Source of the DNA: Clostridia bacterium
GTDB lineage: Bacteria; Bacillota; Clostridia; Oscillospirales; Acutalibacteraceae
Assembly: GCA_017449935.1 (NCBI GenBank)
Contig: JAFSYP010000043.1
Span: 1 to 43,979, forward strand
Length of the DNA: 43,979 bases
Reading direction: 5' to 3'
The notes beneath the pieces were generated by a model. It ran no database searches and had not been told where the DNA came from. It saw nothing but the letters and a program-made list of their open reading frames with translations. Within the stretch, counting starts at the first letter, position 1. Each line of letters begins with the position of its first letter. Made by a program: the position numbers and the translations under genes. Shown piece after piece: positions 25,327-33,701 of the stretch.

Positions 25327-28173
25327 ATGAAAAAAACAGTCGCATTATGTCTCGCCATATGGCTGACAGCGCAGACCTGCGCGTTTGCTGCAGCCGCAAA
25401 AGCGGACGCTTCCGTATACTCGGGCCGGGTACTCGCCGCGATCAACACGAATTACGACGACCTGATGCAGGACTTTGCCGCCGAAAGCACGACCGGCGAC
25501 AACGGTTCGGCGGCAGGCGTTTCGGCACAGTCGGACGCCGAAACGAGCGCGGGTGATTTCCTCGACAGGCCGCAGGACGAATCGCTGGAGCCGCTTTCCG
25601 CCGCGGAAGCGAAGCAGAAGGAAGCCGCGCTCGGCAAAAACGCGCCGAATGCCGTTGAGAAAACGGCTTATACAGTCGGCGACCACAAGCTGATCTTCTC
25701 CGACTATCGGGAAAACTACGACACGAACAGAGTCGATCTCGAATGTATACATACCAACGAATACTGCACGGTTTGGCGCGAAGAGGGATGCGCGAAAAGC
25801 ATTGAAAAGTGTATCGCGCTCGCCGAAGAATTCACCGCTCTTATCCCGCAGGAATGGGCGCTGTTCGGTGATAAGCGGATCGACGCGGACGGCGACGGCA
25901 AGATCGCGCTGTTCTTCTACGATATGAACGACGTCGGCGGTTATTTCTGGTCGAGCGATCTGATCGACCGATACGGTCGGATCGGTTCGGTGTGGCTGCG
26001 CGGCAAAGGGACCGGCAACGCCTGCGACTGCGTCCACCTGTACCCTTATGCGGATATCAACACGATCGTGCACGAGTACCAGCATTACCTGCATACCGGC
26101 TGGAAATACTGCGGAAAGAATAACCTCACGATCGTCGAAAACGAGCTGGAATCCTATATCAACGAGGGCTTTTCCGGGTGCGCGGAGTATCTGCTGGGCA
26201 CGCACGATCGCAGCTACTCTTTCCCCGACGCCGCCAACGAACCGAGCGTGTTTTCTCTGGTCAACTGGAGCTTCAACGGCAAAAGCTATTCGATGAGCTA
26301 CGTCTTCTGCCAGTATCTGCGCACAAGGTATGCCGCGCTCACGAACGATCTGGACAGCGCGATCCCAGGCGGCGCGTTCTTCCGGGAGCTGCAAAGCATC
26401 CGTTCACGCAAGTATGTGCGCAACTCCCTGTCCGTCGCCGCCGATCTGCTGTACCCGAAATCGCAGTATCCGGATCTCAAGACCGCGGACGAGCGCTGCA
26501 GAGCGCTCCTGCGGGACTTCTGGATCGCCGTTCTGCGCAGGGATGACAGCGGCGTCTACGGCTTCAACGGTGAAGAATGGTCGCGACATGTCTGCGTCGA
26601 TATCCGGAACGCACTGCCCGTTCAGGGCAGTCCCCTGCTGCGCAGCGGCACGGCCGTGTTCTATCAGATCCCACCGCAGGACCCCTTCAACGGCGCCGCA
26701 GGCAGCGCACGTGTGACCCGCGCCGGCTCTGAAATCGAGTTCGTCGCGCTGGATAACGTCGGCAAAACGCTGATCCTCGACTGGAGGGACGAACGGTTCC
26801 CGACGGAAACGTACATGACCGCTTCGGATACCGTCATGCTGGAGATGCGTGAAGACTACTTGGTTGCCGGCCGCACCTTTCTCGGCTGGACCTCCAACCC
26901 GGAAAGCAGCGCCGTCAGCTATCGTTTCGGCAGCAGCGTCCTGCTGAGGAATGATCCGACCGTGCTGTACGCGGTGTGGGAGGACGCAAAGACGCTGACA
27001 GAAAGCAGCCCCGTCTATTGCGGCAGATACAGCTACAAGAGCGTACGCTTTACACCCGAAACGGACGGATACTATCTGTTTACGACGAACGCCTACGGTC
27101 TGTATACCGTGAAAGAAAACGATCAGATCCTGACGCCCGAATGGTCAGAGAACGGCGAACGCAAGGTTTGTTATAACTTGAAAGCGGGGCAGCAGATCGA
27201 TCTGATCCTGAAAGCTGACAGCAGAAGCGAAACGCTGCGTGTAAAACGCGTCGAAGATCAGTACAAGCTGCGGTATGTCTATACAGTTTGCGGCGAAACA
27301 TATTCGGATACGGTCGGCGGAAACACGTCGTATGAACTCACGGAACCGGAAAGCGATCTTCTGGATCTTGCGCGGCGTGAGGGTCTGGAATTTGCCGGTT
27401 GGTCGCACTCTCCCGACGCGAAGGAGGCGGAATACACCGCATTTGATACGATCGAAATCGAAAAGGACGTCACGCTTTACGGCGTATGGCAGACGATTAC
27501 CGCCCTGCGGGAGAATACCGAACAGGATCTGACGCTGTACTACGAACCGCACAGTTACAGAAAGCGCACAATGACCTTTGCCCCGAAGACGAGCGGGACG
27601 TATCGTTTGAGCATTATGGCGAATGAAGAGCCTACGTCCGAAACGCTGGACGACTGCAAAAGCGGCAGGATGCTTTACTGGCGTGACAGCGAACCGGAGG
27701 ATTACTGTGAATTTGATCTGAGCCTGCGCAAGGGACAAACGTATACGTTTTTATATACCGCAACCGGCGACAACATAGAAATGTGTACGATGCGCATGGA
27801 AAAGATCTCGGACGCGATTTCCGCAAAGCTGATCTTCTGTCTGAAAGAAGAAAAGGACGTCCTGTTCTCGGGTAAAGAGATCGTACTGCAAAAGCGGTCT
27901 GTATTCACCTTTCCGAGATGGGACCCCAGTCAGAAAACGTCAAAAAAACTGGTCGGGTGGAGCGAAGACCCATATGACGAGACACAGACCGTCTACCTCC
28001 CCGGCGAAAAGATCGAGCCGATCGCCGATTTGACGCTGTACCCCGTGTGGGAAAAAACCGCGCAAACGCGGCTGAACGCATCCGACGCGGGCAATTTCCT
28101 GCACACGGTCTGCGGCTTTTTCCGGTATTCCGCCTACCTGCTGCGGTATTTTCCGTATCTGCGCGTTCGCTGA
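25327..28173 (+). CDS. Secreted HExxH metalloprotease with InlB-type repeats
   Basis: A 948-aa exported protein with a signal peptide (MKKTVALCLAIWLTAQTCAFAAA). The catalytic region has INTIVHEYQHYLHT: zinc ligands His249 and His253 with Glu250. A probable third ligand is Glu280 in YINEGFSGCAEYL, so a gluzincin-type (M6/M30-like) fold is likely. After ~residue 480 come three Listeria-Bacteroides (InlB/Flg_new) repeats, each ending in a W-x-x-x-P/D... YxVW block: GWTSNPESSAVSY..LYAVWE, GWSHSPDAKEAEY..LYGVWQ and GWSEDPYDETQTVY..LYPVWE. Pre-domains between them resemble PPC modules. No sortase motif is visible. RBS AGGAGGAG is excellent. Substrate unknown. Confidence 0.82.
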   Translation: MKKTVALCLAIWLTAQTCAFAAAAKADASVYSGRVLAAINTNYDDLMQDFAAESTTGDNGSAAGVSAQSDAETSAGDFLDRPQDESLEPLSAAEAKQKEAALGKNAPNAVEKTAYTVGDHKLIFSDYRENYDTNRVDLECIHTNEYCTVWREEGCAKSIEKCIALAEEFTALIPQEWALFGDKRIDADGDGKIALFFYDMNDVGGYFWSSDLIDRYGRIGSVWLRGKGTGNACDCVHLYPYADINTIVHEYQHYLHTGWKYCGKNNLTIVENELESYINEGFSGCAEYLLGTHDRSYSFPDAANEPSVFSLVNWSFNGKSYSMSYVFCQYLRTRYAALTNDLDSAIPGGAFFRELQSIRSRKYVRNSLSVAADLLYPKSQYPDLKTADERCRALLRDFWIAVLRRDDSGVYGFNGEEWSRHVCVDIRNALPVQGSPLLRSGTAVFYQIPPQDPFNGAAGSARVTRAGSEIEFVALDNVGKTLILDWRDERFPTETYMTASDTVMLEMREDYLVAGRTFLGWTSNPESSAVSYRFGSSVLLRNDPTVLYAVWEDAKTLTESSPVYCGRYSYKSVRFTPETDGYYLFTTNAYGLYTVKENDQILTPEWSENGERKVCYNLKAGQQIDLILKADSRSETLRVKRVEDQYKLRYVYTVCGETYSDTVGGNTSYELTEPESDLLDLARREGLEFAGWSHSPDAKEAEYTAFDTIEIEKDVTLYGVWQTITALRENTEQDLTLYYEPHSYRKRTMTFAPKTSGTYRLSIMANEEPTSETLDDCKSGRMLYWRDSEPEDYCEFDLSLRKGQTYTFLYTATGDNIEMCTMRMEKISDAISAKLIFCLKEEKDVLFSGKEIVLQKRSVFTFPRWDPSQKTSKKLVGWSEDPYDETQTVYLPGEKIEPIADLTLYPVWEKTAQTRLNASDAGNFLHTVCGFFRYSAYLLRYFPYLRVR

Positions 28174-28188
28174 CAGACGTCCGGTACG

Positions 28189-28650
28189 CTATTGCAGCCG
28201 CACAACCTGATAATTCAGCACGGCGGCAAACGTCAGCCAGAGCATATACGGCAGCATCAGAACCCCCGCCGCACGGGACGTTCGGAAGAACAGGATCGTC
28301 GCCGTCAGTGCCAGCGTCCAAAACGCGATCAGCCAGTAAAACGCCGCGCCGTACGCCTGCGCGTTGAAAAACAACAGCGGCCAGACGAAATTGAACGCCA
28401 GCTGCACAAGATAGATCGCCAGCGCCTGCCGCGAAGGCTCCGACTGCGTCCATACGAGATACGACGCGACGCCCATCAGCAGATACAGAAGCGTCCAAAC
28501 GACCGGGAACAGCGCCGGCGGCGGAGACAGCGGCGGCTGCGGCAGGTCGGCGTACGCCGCGATCCCGTCGCGGATCAGCAGCGCCGCCGTAAACCCGACC
28601 AGCAGCGGCAAAGCCAGACTGATAATGAGCTTTTTTGCATAGATCCTCAT
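28189..28650 (-). CDS. TspO/MBR family protein
   Basis: A 153-aa, five-helix membrane protein. The family is recognisable from PQPPLSPPPALFPVVWTLLYLLMGVAS (PPxWxFPxVWTxLY-like), LVQLAFNFVWPLLFF (NxxWxxxFF) and LMLPYMLWLTFAAVLNYQ at the end. TspO proteins bind porphyrins and related ligands and influence tetrapyrrole handling; the bacterial role is not settled. The start at 28650 has GAGGTG 6 nt upstream. A perfect AAGAACG/CGTTCTT palindrome (28665-28682) lies in its 5' UTR and may be an operator. Confidence 0.9.
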   Translation of the reverse strand: MRIYAKKLIISLALPLLVGFTAALLIRDGIAAYADLPQPPLSPPPALFPVVWTLLYLLMGVASYLVWTQSEPSRQALAIYLVQLAFNFVWPLLFFNAQAYGAAFYWLIAFWTLALTATILFFRTSRAAGVLMLPYMLWLTFAAVLNYQVVRLQ

Positions 28651-28664
28651 GATGATCACCTCAC

Positions 28665-28682
28665 AAGAACGTATGCGTTCTT
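28665..28682. promoter_or_regulatory. Palindrome between tspO-like and C39-like genes
   Basis: AAGAACG-tatg-CGTTCTT, a perfect 7-bp inverted repeat in the divergent intergenic region. It may be an operator or a small RNA hairpin; no other copy was seen. Confidence 0.35.
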
Positions 28683-28772
28683 TTCGCGGATTATGCACCG
28701 GGATCGACGCTCTGAAAGCGCCGGAAGCCATGCCCCAACCCAATCAATACTGTCAACGAAAGGTTGATTTCC

Positions 28773-29309
28773 ATGCTTGGTTATATCAATTTCCGCAACA
28801 ACAAACAATTGGACGACGCGCTGCCGCACGGTCTTCTGAACGCGCAGGGACTCGGAACGCTCGAACAGTACCGCTACGGGCTGTTCTCCTTCGGCTGGTG
28901 CGGATGCGAGATCATCGCCGTCTACAACTTTCTGCAAATGCTCGGGAAGCCGAAGCCGCTGAGCGAGATCGCGCGCGAGATCTACCGGTATGGGCATCTG
29001 CTGCTCGGCTTTTTCGGCACAAACGTCTACGTCCTCCCGCACTATTTCAAAAAACACGGCATTCCCGCGCTGCACACGACGGACAAGAAGGTCTTTTTGC
29101 AATATGCGCCGAAGGGACGGTTCGGACTCGTATCGTTCTGGACCGGAAAAGTAATGCGCAGTTCTATCCACACGGTCGCCTACCGCATCGAAGAAGACGG
29201 CGGCGTCACGGTCTTCAACCGCTATAATAAAAAGGACTTTGACCATCATTACGCCGATCTCGCCGAGGCGTTCGCGTCCTATCCGTTTTTGACGGCAAGC
29301 TGGGTATGA
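28773..29309 (+). CDS. C39-like papain-fold protein
   Basis: A 178-aa protein, no signal peptide. The segment LFSFGWCGCEIIAVYNFLQMLG resembles the Cys-bearing first helix of C39-type cysteine peptidases. The later SSIHTVAYRIEEDGGVTVFNRYN supplies a His and an Asn at the right order for a Cys-His-Asn/Asp triad. This suggests a papain-like peptidase or a non-catalytic relative; the catalytic call is not certain. AAAGG lies 9 nt before the ATG. The stop overlaps the next start as ATGA, so it is translationally coupled to a sugar symporter, an odd pairing. Confidence 0.5.
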   Translation: MLGYINFRNNKQLDDALPHGLLNAQGLGTLEQYRYGLFSFGWCGCEIIAVYNFLQMLGKPKPLSEIAREIYRYGHLLLGFFGTNVYVLPHYFKKHGIPALHTTDKKVFLQYAPKGRFGLVSFWTGKVMRSSIHTVAYRIEEDGGVTVFNRYNKKDFDHHYADLAEAFASYPFLTASWV

Positions 29310-30880
29310 ACATGACAAAAAACAAAAACGGAGCCGGCGGACGGCTCCTTCGATTTCTCGGATTTGACAGCGCGTTCCATTCTGCGCTGCCGACGATGGT
29401 CCATTACAACTGGGCGATCTTTCTCGGAAACGGTTCCTTTTATATCATCGGGTTGTTTTTCATCCCGTTCCTGACACGTGTCGAGGGCCTGTCTGCGGCG
29501 CAGGCGGGCGTCGTCGTGCTGTGTGCAAAGCTGTGCGACGCGTTCACCGACCCGATCATGGGTATCCTGACCGACCGCACGCGTTCGCGCTTCGGCCGTC
29601 ATCGGCGGTATCTGCTGCTCGGGCTTGTGCCTGTCGCCGTAACCTACTTCATGATGTGGACGTCGTTCTCTCTCGAGCAGAGCAGTCCGACGGTCAAGAT
29701 GTTTTACTACATCGTCGCGTACATGCTGTTCAGCACGGCGTACACTGTGGTCATGGTGCCGCATACGGCAATGCTGCCCGTGCTCGCGCCGACGTACGAT
29801 CTGCGCACGCAGTTCAACGCCATGCGCACGATCCTTGACGCGATCGGCACGGAAGGCTCCTTCCTGATCGCCACGATACTGCTGAGCTATCGCCGTATCG
29901 CCGGAAAATCCGTGCTGTCCAGCGCGGTGCGCGCGATCGGCAATACGCCGGAATTCGATCCGTCGTTCCGCCCGAAGTTCCTGCTGATGGGGCTGATCCT
30001 GTGCCTGTTCTTTTCGCTGCCGCTTTTGGCGACGTTCTTCGGCACGCGCGAGGAAAGCTCGCTGCACGAGCCTGTGCAGCCGTTCAGCTTCCGGACGTTT
30101 CTTGACGAATACCGTTCTATCCTGCGCAACCGCGCGTTCCGGCAGTACTTTGCGCTCAGCTTCTTCAACACCGTCGCGCTGGGTTTTACGCATAATTCTT
30201 CCTACTACTTCCTGCAGAGCGTGGCGGGCATGGTCGCGCTGTACACGATCACCAACCTTATCTCGCAGGCGGGCGAGGTCGCCGGATTCCCGCTCAACTA
30301 CGTTCTGTCCATCCGTTATTCCAAACAGACGCCCGCAAAGATCGAACTGCCGTTCATCCTGCTCGCGCTGTTCATCAGCTTTTTTGTCCGTCAGGGCGGC
30401 AGCCGATGGGTGCTGATCCTCGTGTATATCTTCTATAACTTCGGGATCGCCGGCGCGTCGGGCGTCACGAGCAATCTGTTCCCCGACGTGACGGACGTCG
30501 ACGAAATGATCTGCGGACAGCGCCGGGAGGGAAAGATCTCCACATTCTCGACACTGATCAAAAAGATCGTTTCCGGTTTCTCCGCGGCACTGACCGGCTT
30601 TGTGCTGCACGCGTTCGGCTTTGACCCGTCTGCATCGTCCCACAGCGCGACGGCACTGTTCGGCGTGCGGTTCACCTATGCCGTGCTGCCGATGCTCTTC
30701 ATCGCCTGCTCCATCTTCTGCGCCTACCGCTACCGCATGACGAAGAACGATCACGCGATGATCCGTCAGGCGCTGCGTGAAAAAAACGCCGGTCAGGAAA
30801 TAACCCTGACCGACGATGCAAAACAGCGCTGCGCCGAGATCTCCGGAGTAGCATGGGATCAAATGTGGATCGGAAATTAG
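29306..30880 (+). CDS. GPH-family sugar:cation symporter
   Basis: A 524-aa, 12-helix transporter of the glycoside-pentoside-hexuronide:cation symporter (MFS_2) family. Diagnostic is the loop 2-3 motif LCDAFTDPIMGILTDRTRSRFGRHRRYLL, with Asp conserved for cation coupling. The matching second-half segment is the YNFGIAGASGVTSNLFPDVTDVDE stretch. Substrate is probably a disaccharide or uronide but is not readable. It overlaps the C39-like gene by 4 bp, and its stop overlaps the convergent BIG2 gene by 4 bp. Confidence 0.85.
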   Translation: MNMTKNKNGAGGRLLRFLGFDSAFHSALPTMVHYNWAIFLGNGSFYIIGLFFIPFLTRVEGLSAAQAGVVVLCAKLCDAFTDPIMGILTDRTRSRFGRHRRYLLLGLVPVAVTYFMMWTSFSLEQSSPTVKMFYYIVAYMLFSTAYTVVMVPHTAMLPVLAPTYDLRTQFNAMRTILDAIGTEGSFLIATILLSYRRIAGKSVLSSAVRAIGNTPEFDPSFRPKFLLMGLILCLFFSLPLLATFFGTREESSLHEPVQPFSFRTFLDEYRSILRNRAFRQYFALSFFNTVALGFTHNSSYYFLQSVAGMVALYTITNLISQAGEVAGFPLNYVLSIRYSKQTPAKIELPFILLALFISFFVRQGGSRWVLILVYIFYNFGIAGASGVTSNLFPDVTDVDEMICGQRREGKISTFSTLIKKIVSGFSAALTGFVLHAFGFDPSASSHSATALFGVRFTYAVLPMLFIACSIFCAYRYRMTKNDHAMIRQALREKNAGQEITLTDDAKQRCAEISGVAWDQMWIGN

Positions 30881-31326
30881 CGGTACCAGATCCATCCGAA
30901 CAGAACGATCCGGATGATCCACTGCAGGAGCGTATACCGCACCGTAACGGTACATTCGGCGGTCCTGCCGTCCGCGGTCTGCGCGGTGACCGTGGCGGTC
31001 CCCCTGCCGGCTGCCTTCAGAACAGCGTTCGTGCCGTCTGACTGCACGAGCTTGACGACTTTTTCGTTGCTGCTTGTCCATGTCGCGACTTCAACGCTCG
31101 CGGTCAGCTGGGCGGAGGATCTGAAATCCATCGTCAGCGCCGCATTGCTCAAAGTCAGCGCAGCGGTCGTCTCCATCGGGATCGTTATCTCATATTCCGT
31201 ACTGACCTCCGGCAGCGTGCCGTCTGTCAGCGGGATCGACGGCATGTCGCCCGCGTGGGCAAGAATCGTCATACCGAATGCCGAAAGCACAAGCAGAACG
31301 GCAAGATAAACGCAGATCTTTTTCAT
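30877..31326 (-). CDS. Secreted BIG2 Ig-like protein with PxIPL motif
   Basis: A 149-aa exported protein. The signal peptide ends AHA, followed at once by GDMPSIPLTDG. One BIG2-type Ig-like domain follows: TWTSSNEKVVKLVQSDGTNAVLKAAGRGTATVTAQTADG is the typical W-x-S-S-x-x-x-V ... G-x-A-x-V-T pattern. It ends in a hydrophobic, aromatic stretch (LLQWIIRIVLFGWIWYR), possibly a membrane anchor. The ATG at 31326 has AGGAGA 8 nt upstream. It is the third gene of a leftward operon whose members share the PxIPL motif. Confidence 0.75.
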   Translation of the reverse strand: MKKICVYLAVLLVLSAFGMTILAHAGDMPSIPLTDGTLPEVSTEYEITIPMETTAALTLSNAALTMDFRSSAQLTASVEVATWTSSNEKVVKLVQSDGTNAVLKAAGRGTATVTAQTADGRTAECTVTVRYTLLQWIIRIVLFGWIWYR

Positions 31327-31342
31327 CACATACTCTCCTGTC

Positions 31343-31651
31343 TTATTTCAGCGTGACGTTCCAGCCGCCCGCAAGATACCGACGCAGCAGCACGACGTCC
31401 TTGAGATCAACACGATTATCGCCGTTGACGTCGGCGTTATCCTCTTTGATCGTGACGTTCCAGCCGCCCGCCAGATGCCGCGCAAGCTCTACGACGTCGT
31501 TTAAACCGACCGAACCGTCGCCGTTCACGTCACCCGCTACGCGCGTTTTTTTCGTCGTCAGCGGGATCGGCGGCAAATCGTCGGCATAGGCGGTCAGTCC
31601 GAATGGCAACAGCAAAAGCAGCGCCAAACAAATGCAGATCACTTTTTTCAT
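31343..31651 (-). CDS. Minimal secreted dockerin protein with PxIPL motif
   Basis: A 102-aa protein made of a signal peptide, a short DDLPPIPLTTKK segment and a type I dockerin. The two calcium-loop repeats are GDVNGDGSVGLNDVVELARHLAGG and ADVNGDNRVDLKDVVLLRRYLAGG (D-x-N-x-D-x-x-x-x-x-x-D), each followed by WNVT[IL]K. No catalytic or binding module is attached, unusual for a dockerin protein. It could act as an adaptor or competitor for cohesins, or as a calcium-stabilised structural piece. The ATG at 31651 has AGGATG 8 nt upstream. Confidence 0.9.
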   Translation of the reverse strand: MKKVICICLALLLLLPFGLTAYADDLPPIPLTTKKTRVAGDVNGDGSVGLNDVVELARHLAGGWNVTIKEDNADVNGDNRVDLKDVVLLRRYLAGGWNVTLK

Positions 31652-31664
31652 ACCGTACACATCC

Positions 31665-32282
31665 TTATCGAAGTGGGATCGCTGGCAGCTCGTATGGATC
31701 TTTGCCGCTGTCCGCGGTCGGAAGCGTTTGACCGTTCGTCGTCGTTTCGGACGACTTTGTCGTTGAAACGTCCCTCTTTGTCGTCGTCGTTTTTTGCGTT
31801 GTCGTCGCGGCAGGCGCGCCGCCGGCTGCCGTAGTGGTATCCGCCGCCTTTTGGGTTGTGGTCGCGGCCTTCTGCGTTGTGGTCGCCGCGTCAGGCTTTG
31901 TCGTGACGGGCTTTGTCGTGGTCTGTGCGTTCGAGCCGGAAGTCTGCGCAGTCGTCGCCTTTGTCGAAGTCTGCGTTTCGGACGTCTTCGCGGTCGTTCG
32001 CGCGGTCGTCGTGCCCGGCTTCGCGGTCGTTGCTTTTGCGGTTTCGTTCGCGGACGCCGTTGTCTTCGCCGCCGTCGGAACGTCCTCCAATGGCAGCAGG
32101 ATCTCTTGTCCGTCGTCCCCGACCGTCTCGAGTATGGTCAACTGTTCGGTGGATTCAAAGGCGTCTTCGGTTCGCGCCGAAGTATTCTCCGTCCTCTTTT
32201 TCTCCCCGCATCCCGCCAGCAGCAGCAGAATCGCCGCCGGGATGAGGAGGAGCAGGATCAACTTTTTTGTTTTGTTTTCCAT
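31665..32282 (-). CDS. Thr-rich lipoprotein ending in PxIPL
   Basis: A 205-aa lipoprotein with lipobox LLAGC (Cys25). An acidic segment (EQLTILETVGDDGQEILLP) is followed by ~110 residues of Thr/Ala/Lys low complexity (TTTQKAATTTQKAADTTT) and a C-terminal DPYELPAIPLR. No folded domain is evident, so it looks like a wall-spanning stalk presenting its C-terminal motif. It leads a three-gene operon and shares the PxIPL motif with the next two. RBS AAAGGAGA lies upstream of the ATG. Confidence 0.78.
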   Translation of the reverse strand: MENKTKKLILLLLIPAAILLLLAGCGEKKRTENTSARTEDAFESTEQLTILETVGDDGQEILLPLEDVPTAAKTTASANETAKATTAKPGTTTARTTAKTSETQTSTKATTAQTSGSNAQTTTKPVTTKPDAATTTQKAATTTQKAADTTTAAGGAPAATTTQKTTTTKRDVSTTKSSETTTNGQTLPTADSGKDPYELPAIPLR

Positions 32283-32311
32283 ATGTCAAAGTCTCCTTTA
32301 TATTCATTCTT

Positions 32312-32340
32312 AGCATAGCACAATCGTTTTCGATTGTAAA
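32312..32340 (-). promoter_or_regulatory. Promoter of the PxIPL operon with internal palindrome
   Basis: TTTACA (32340-32335), 17-bp spacer, TATGCT (32317-32312) on the minus strand. The spacer holds ACAATCG-tttt-CGATTGT (32320-32337 on +), a perfect 7-bp inverted repeat in an ideal place for a repressor. Confidence 0.7.
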
Positions 32341-32404
32341 GTCAAATACAGATATTTCGCGTATATTTTCTGAAAAAAAGCCGTCCGTTATTTGCGAATC
32401 AGGA

Positions 32405-32434
32405 TTGACAAACCCATCCTTTGCGGGGTAAAAT
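32405..32434 (+). promoter_or_regulatory. Promoter of the DUF1294 gene
   Basis: TTGACA (32405-32410), 18-bp spacer, TAAAAT (32429-32434), 27 bp before the ATG at 32462. Confidence 0.7.
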
Positions 32435-32461
32435 AAGAAAAAGCGTACAGGGGTTGGTCAA

Positions 32462-32743
32462 ATGAAACTGTTTTTGACGTATATTCTTTTAATCTCCGCC
32501 GTGTCCGTCCTGGTCACGATCTGGGATAAAAAGGCGGCGCGCAGGCATGCCATGCGCGTACCGGAAAGCGTGCTGCTGCTTCTGGCCGCACTGGGCGGCA
32601 GCGTGAGTATGTATGTGACGATGCTGGTGATCCGCCACAAGACGAGACACCCGAAATTCATGTTCGGCATCCCGGCCATTTTTGTTTTGCAGATCTCGCT
32701 CCTGCTGTTTCTGACCTGGCGATTTGAAGAAGGACTGCTGTAA
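32462..32743 (+). CDS. DUF1294 family membrane protein
   Basis: A 93-aa protein with two to three membrane helices. The loop IWDKKAARRHAMRVPESVLLLLAALGGSVSMYVTMLVIRHKTRHPKFMFGIP shows the DUF1294 pattern (D-K-xx-A-x-x-x-x-x-R-x-P-E, then G-G-x-x-x, then R-H-K-T-x-x-x-x-F). The family has no assigned activity. RBS AGGGG lies about 6 nt upstream. Confidence 0.85.
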   Translation: MKLFLTYILLISAVSVLVTIWDKKAARRHAMRVPESVLLLLAALGGSVSMYVTMLVIRHKTRHPKFMFGIPAIFVLQISLLLFLTWRFEEGLL

Positions 32744-32839
32744 TATGTATCGGCTTCGGCCGTATGTTCAAAGACTTTTCCCGTTTCATTATGAAGCAGA
32801 ACGGCGAAGGATCTGCCGTCAATAGAATCGGAGGGTATA

Positions 32840-33613
32840 ATGAAAAAACTGATATGTTTTTTGTCCGTGCTCTGTCTGCTGGCAGCGCTTGCCGGCTGTT
32901 CAGGCCGATCGGACAGCACAAATCCGACCGACACGGCCGCGGCAGACAACACACAGACTGCAAACGAAATAGGAGATGAGAGCATGACAGAAAACACACC
33001 CACGGCAAAGCTGCTGTATATGGGACACGCCAGCCTGCGTATCACCACGCCGGAGGGCAAGGTGATCTATATCGATCCGTATGCCGGAGACGGGTACGGA
33101 CCGCAGGCGAACATGATCCTCTTGACGCACGCGCATTTTGACCACACGGTCGTCAGCAAGATCGCAAAGCGCGCGCCGGACTGCCGGGTCATCTCCTGGC
33201 AGAAAGCGCTCGTCGACGGCGAATATCAGACGTTCAAAATGCCCTATGTGACCGTGGAAGCAGTACAGGCAGGCAACAACGCCAACCATGATATCAAGGA
33301 ATGCGTCGGCTTTGTGCTGACACTGTCGAACGGCATTACCGTCTACGTCTCCGGCGACACCTCGAAGACAGCGCAGATGGCGTCGCTGGCAGATAAGCAT
33401 ATCGACTACGCCTTTTTCTGCTGCGACGGCGTGTACAATATGGATCTGGACGAAGCGGCGGAATGCGCCCAGCTGGTCGGCGCAAAGCACAACATTCCCT
33501 ATCATGTGATCGCCGCAAAAGACGGCGTGTACTTTGACCGCGAGAGAGCGGAAGCGTTCGCGGTCGACAACCGCCTGATCCTCGAGCCGGGACAGGAGAT
33601 CGAGCTGAAATAA
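32840..33613 (+). CDS. MBL-fold (UlaG-like) metal hydrolase lipoprotein
   Basis: A 257-aa protein with lipobox LAGC (Cys20) and a short Thr/Asn linker. The metallo-beta-lactamase domain starts KLLYMGHASLRITTPEGKVIYIDPYAG, has the metal motif THAHFDH (96-102), and further residues SGDTSKTAQM and an IPYHVI near the C-terminus supplying a last His. This is the L-ascorbate-6-phosphate lactonase-like (UlaG) branch, metal-dependent. Anchoring outside the cell by a lipobox is unusual for that branch. RBS GGAGGG lies 7 nt before ATG. Confidence 0.82.
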   Translation: MKKLICFLSVLCLLAALAGCSGRSDSTNPTDTAAADNTQTANEIGDESMTENTPTAKLLYMGHASLRITTPEGKVIYIDPYAGDGYGPQANMILLTHAHFDHTVVSKIAKRAPDCRVISWQKALVDGEYQTFKMPYVTVEAVQAGNNANHDIKECVGFVLTLSNGITVYVSGDTSKTAQMASLADKHIDYAFFCCDGVYNMDLDEAAECAQLVGAKHNIPYHVIAAKDGVYFDRERAEAFAVDNRLILEPGQEIELK

Positions 33614-33701
33614 ACCGTCGGGGATTGCTTTTCGCGACAAATGCGGCACATCCCGACGAACCGAAACAATGCATCCATTCAACAAAAGGAGGACGATTAT
33701 T

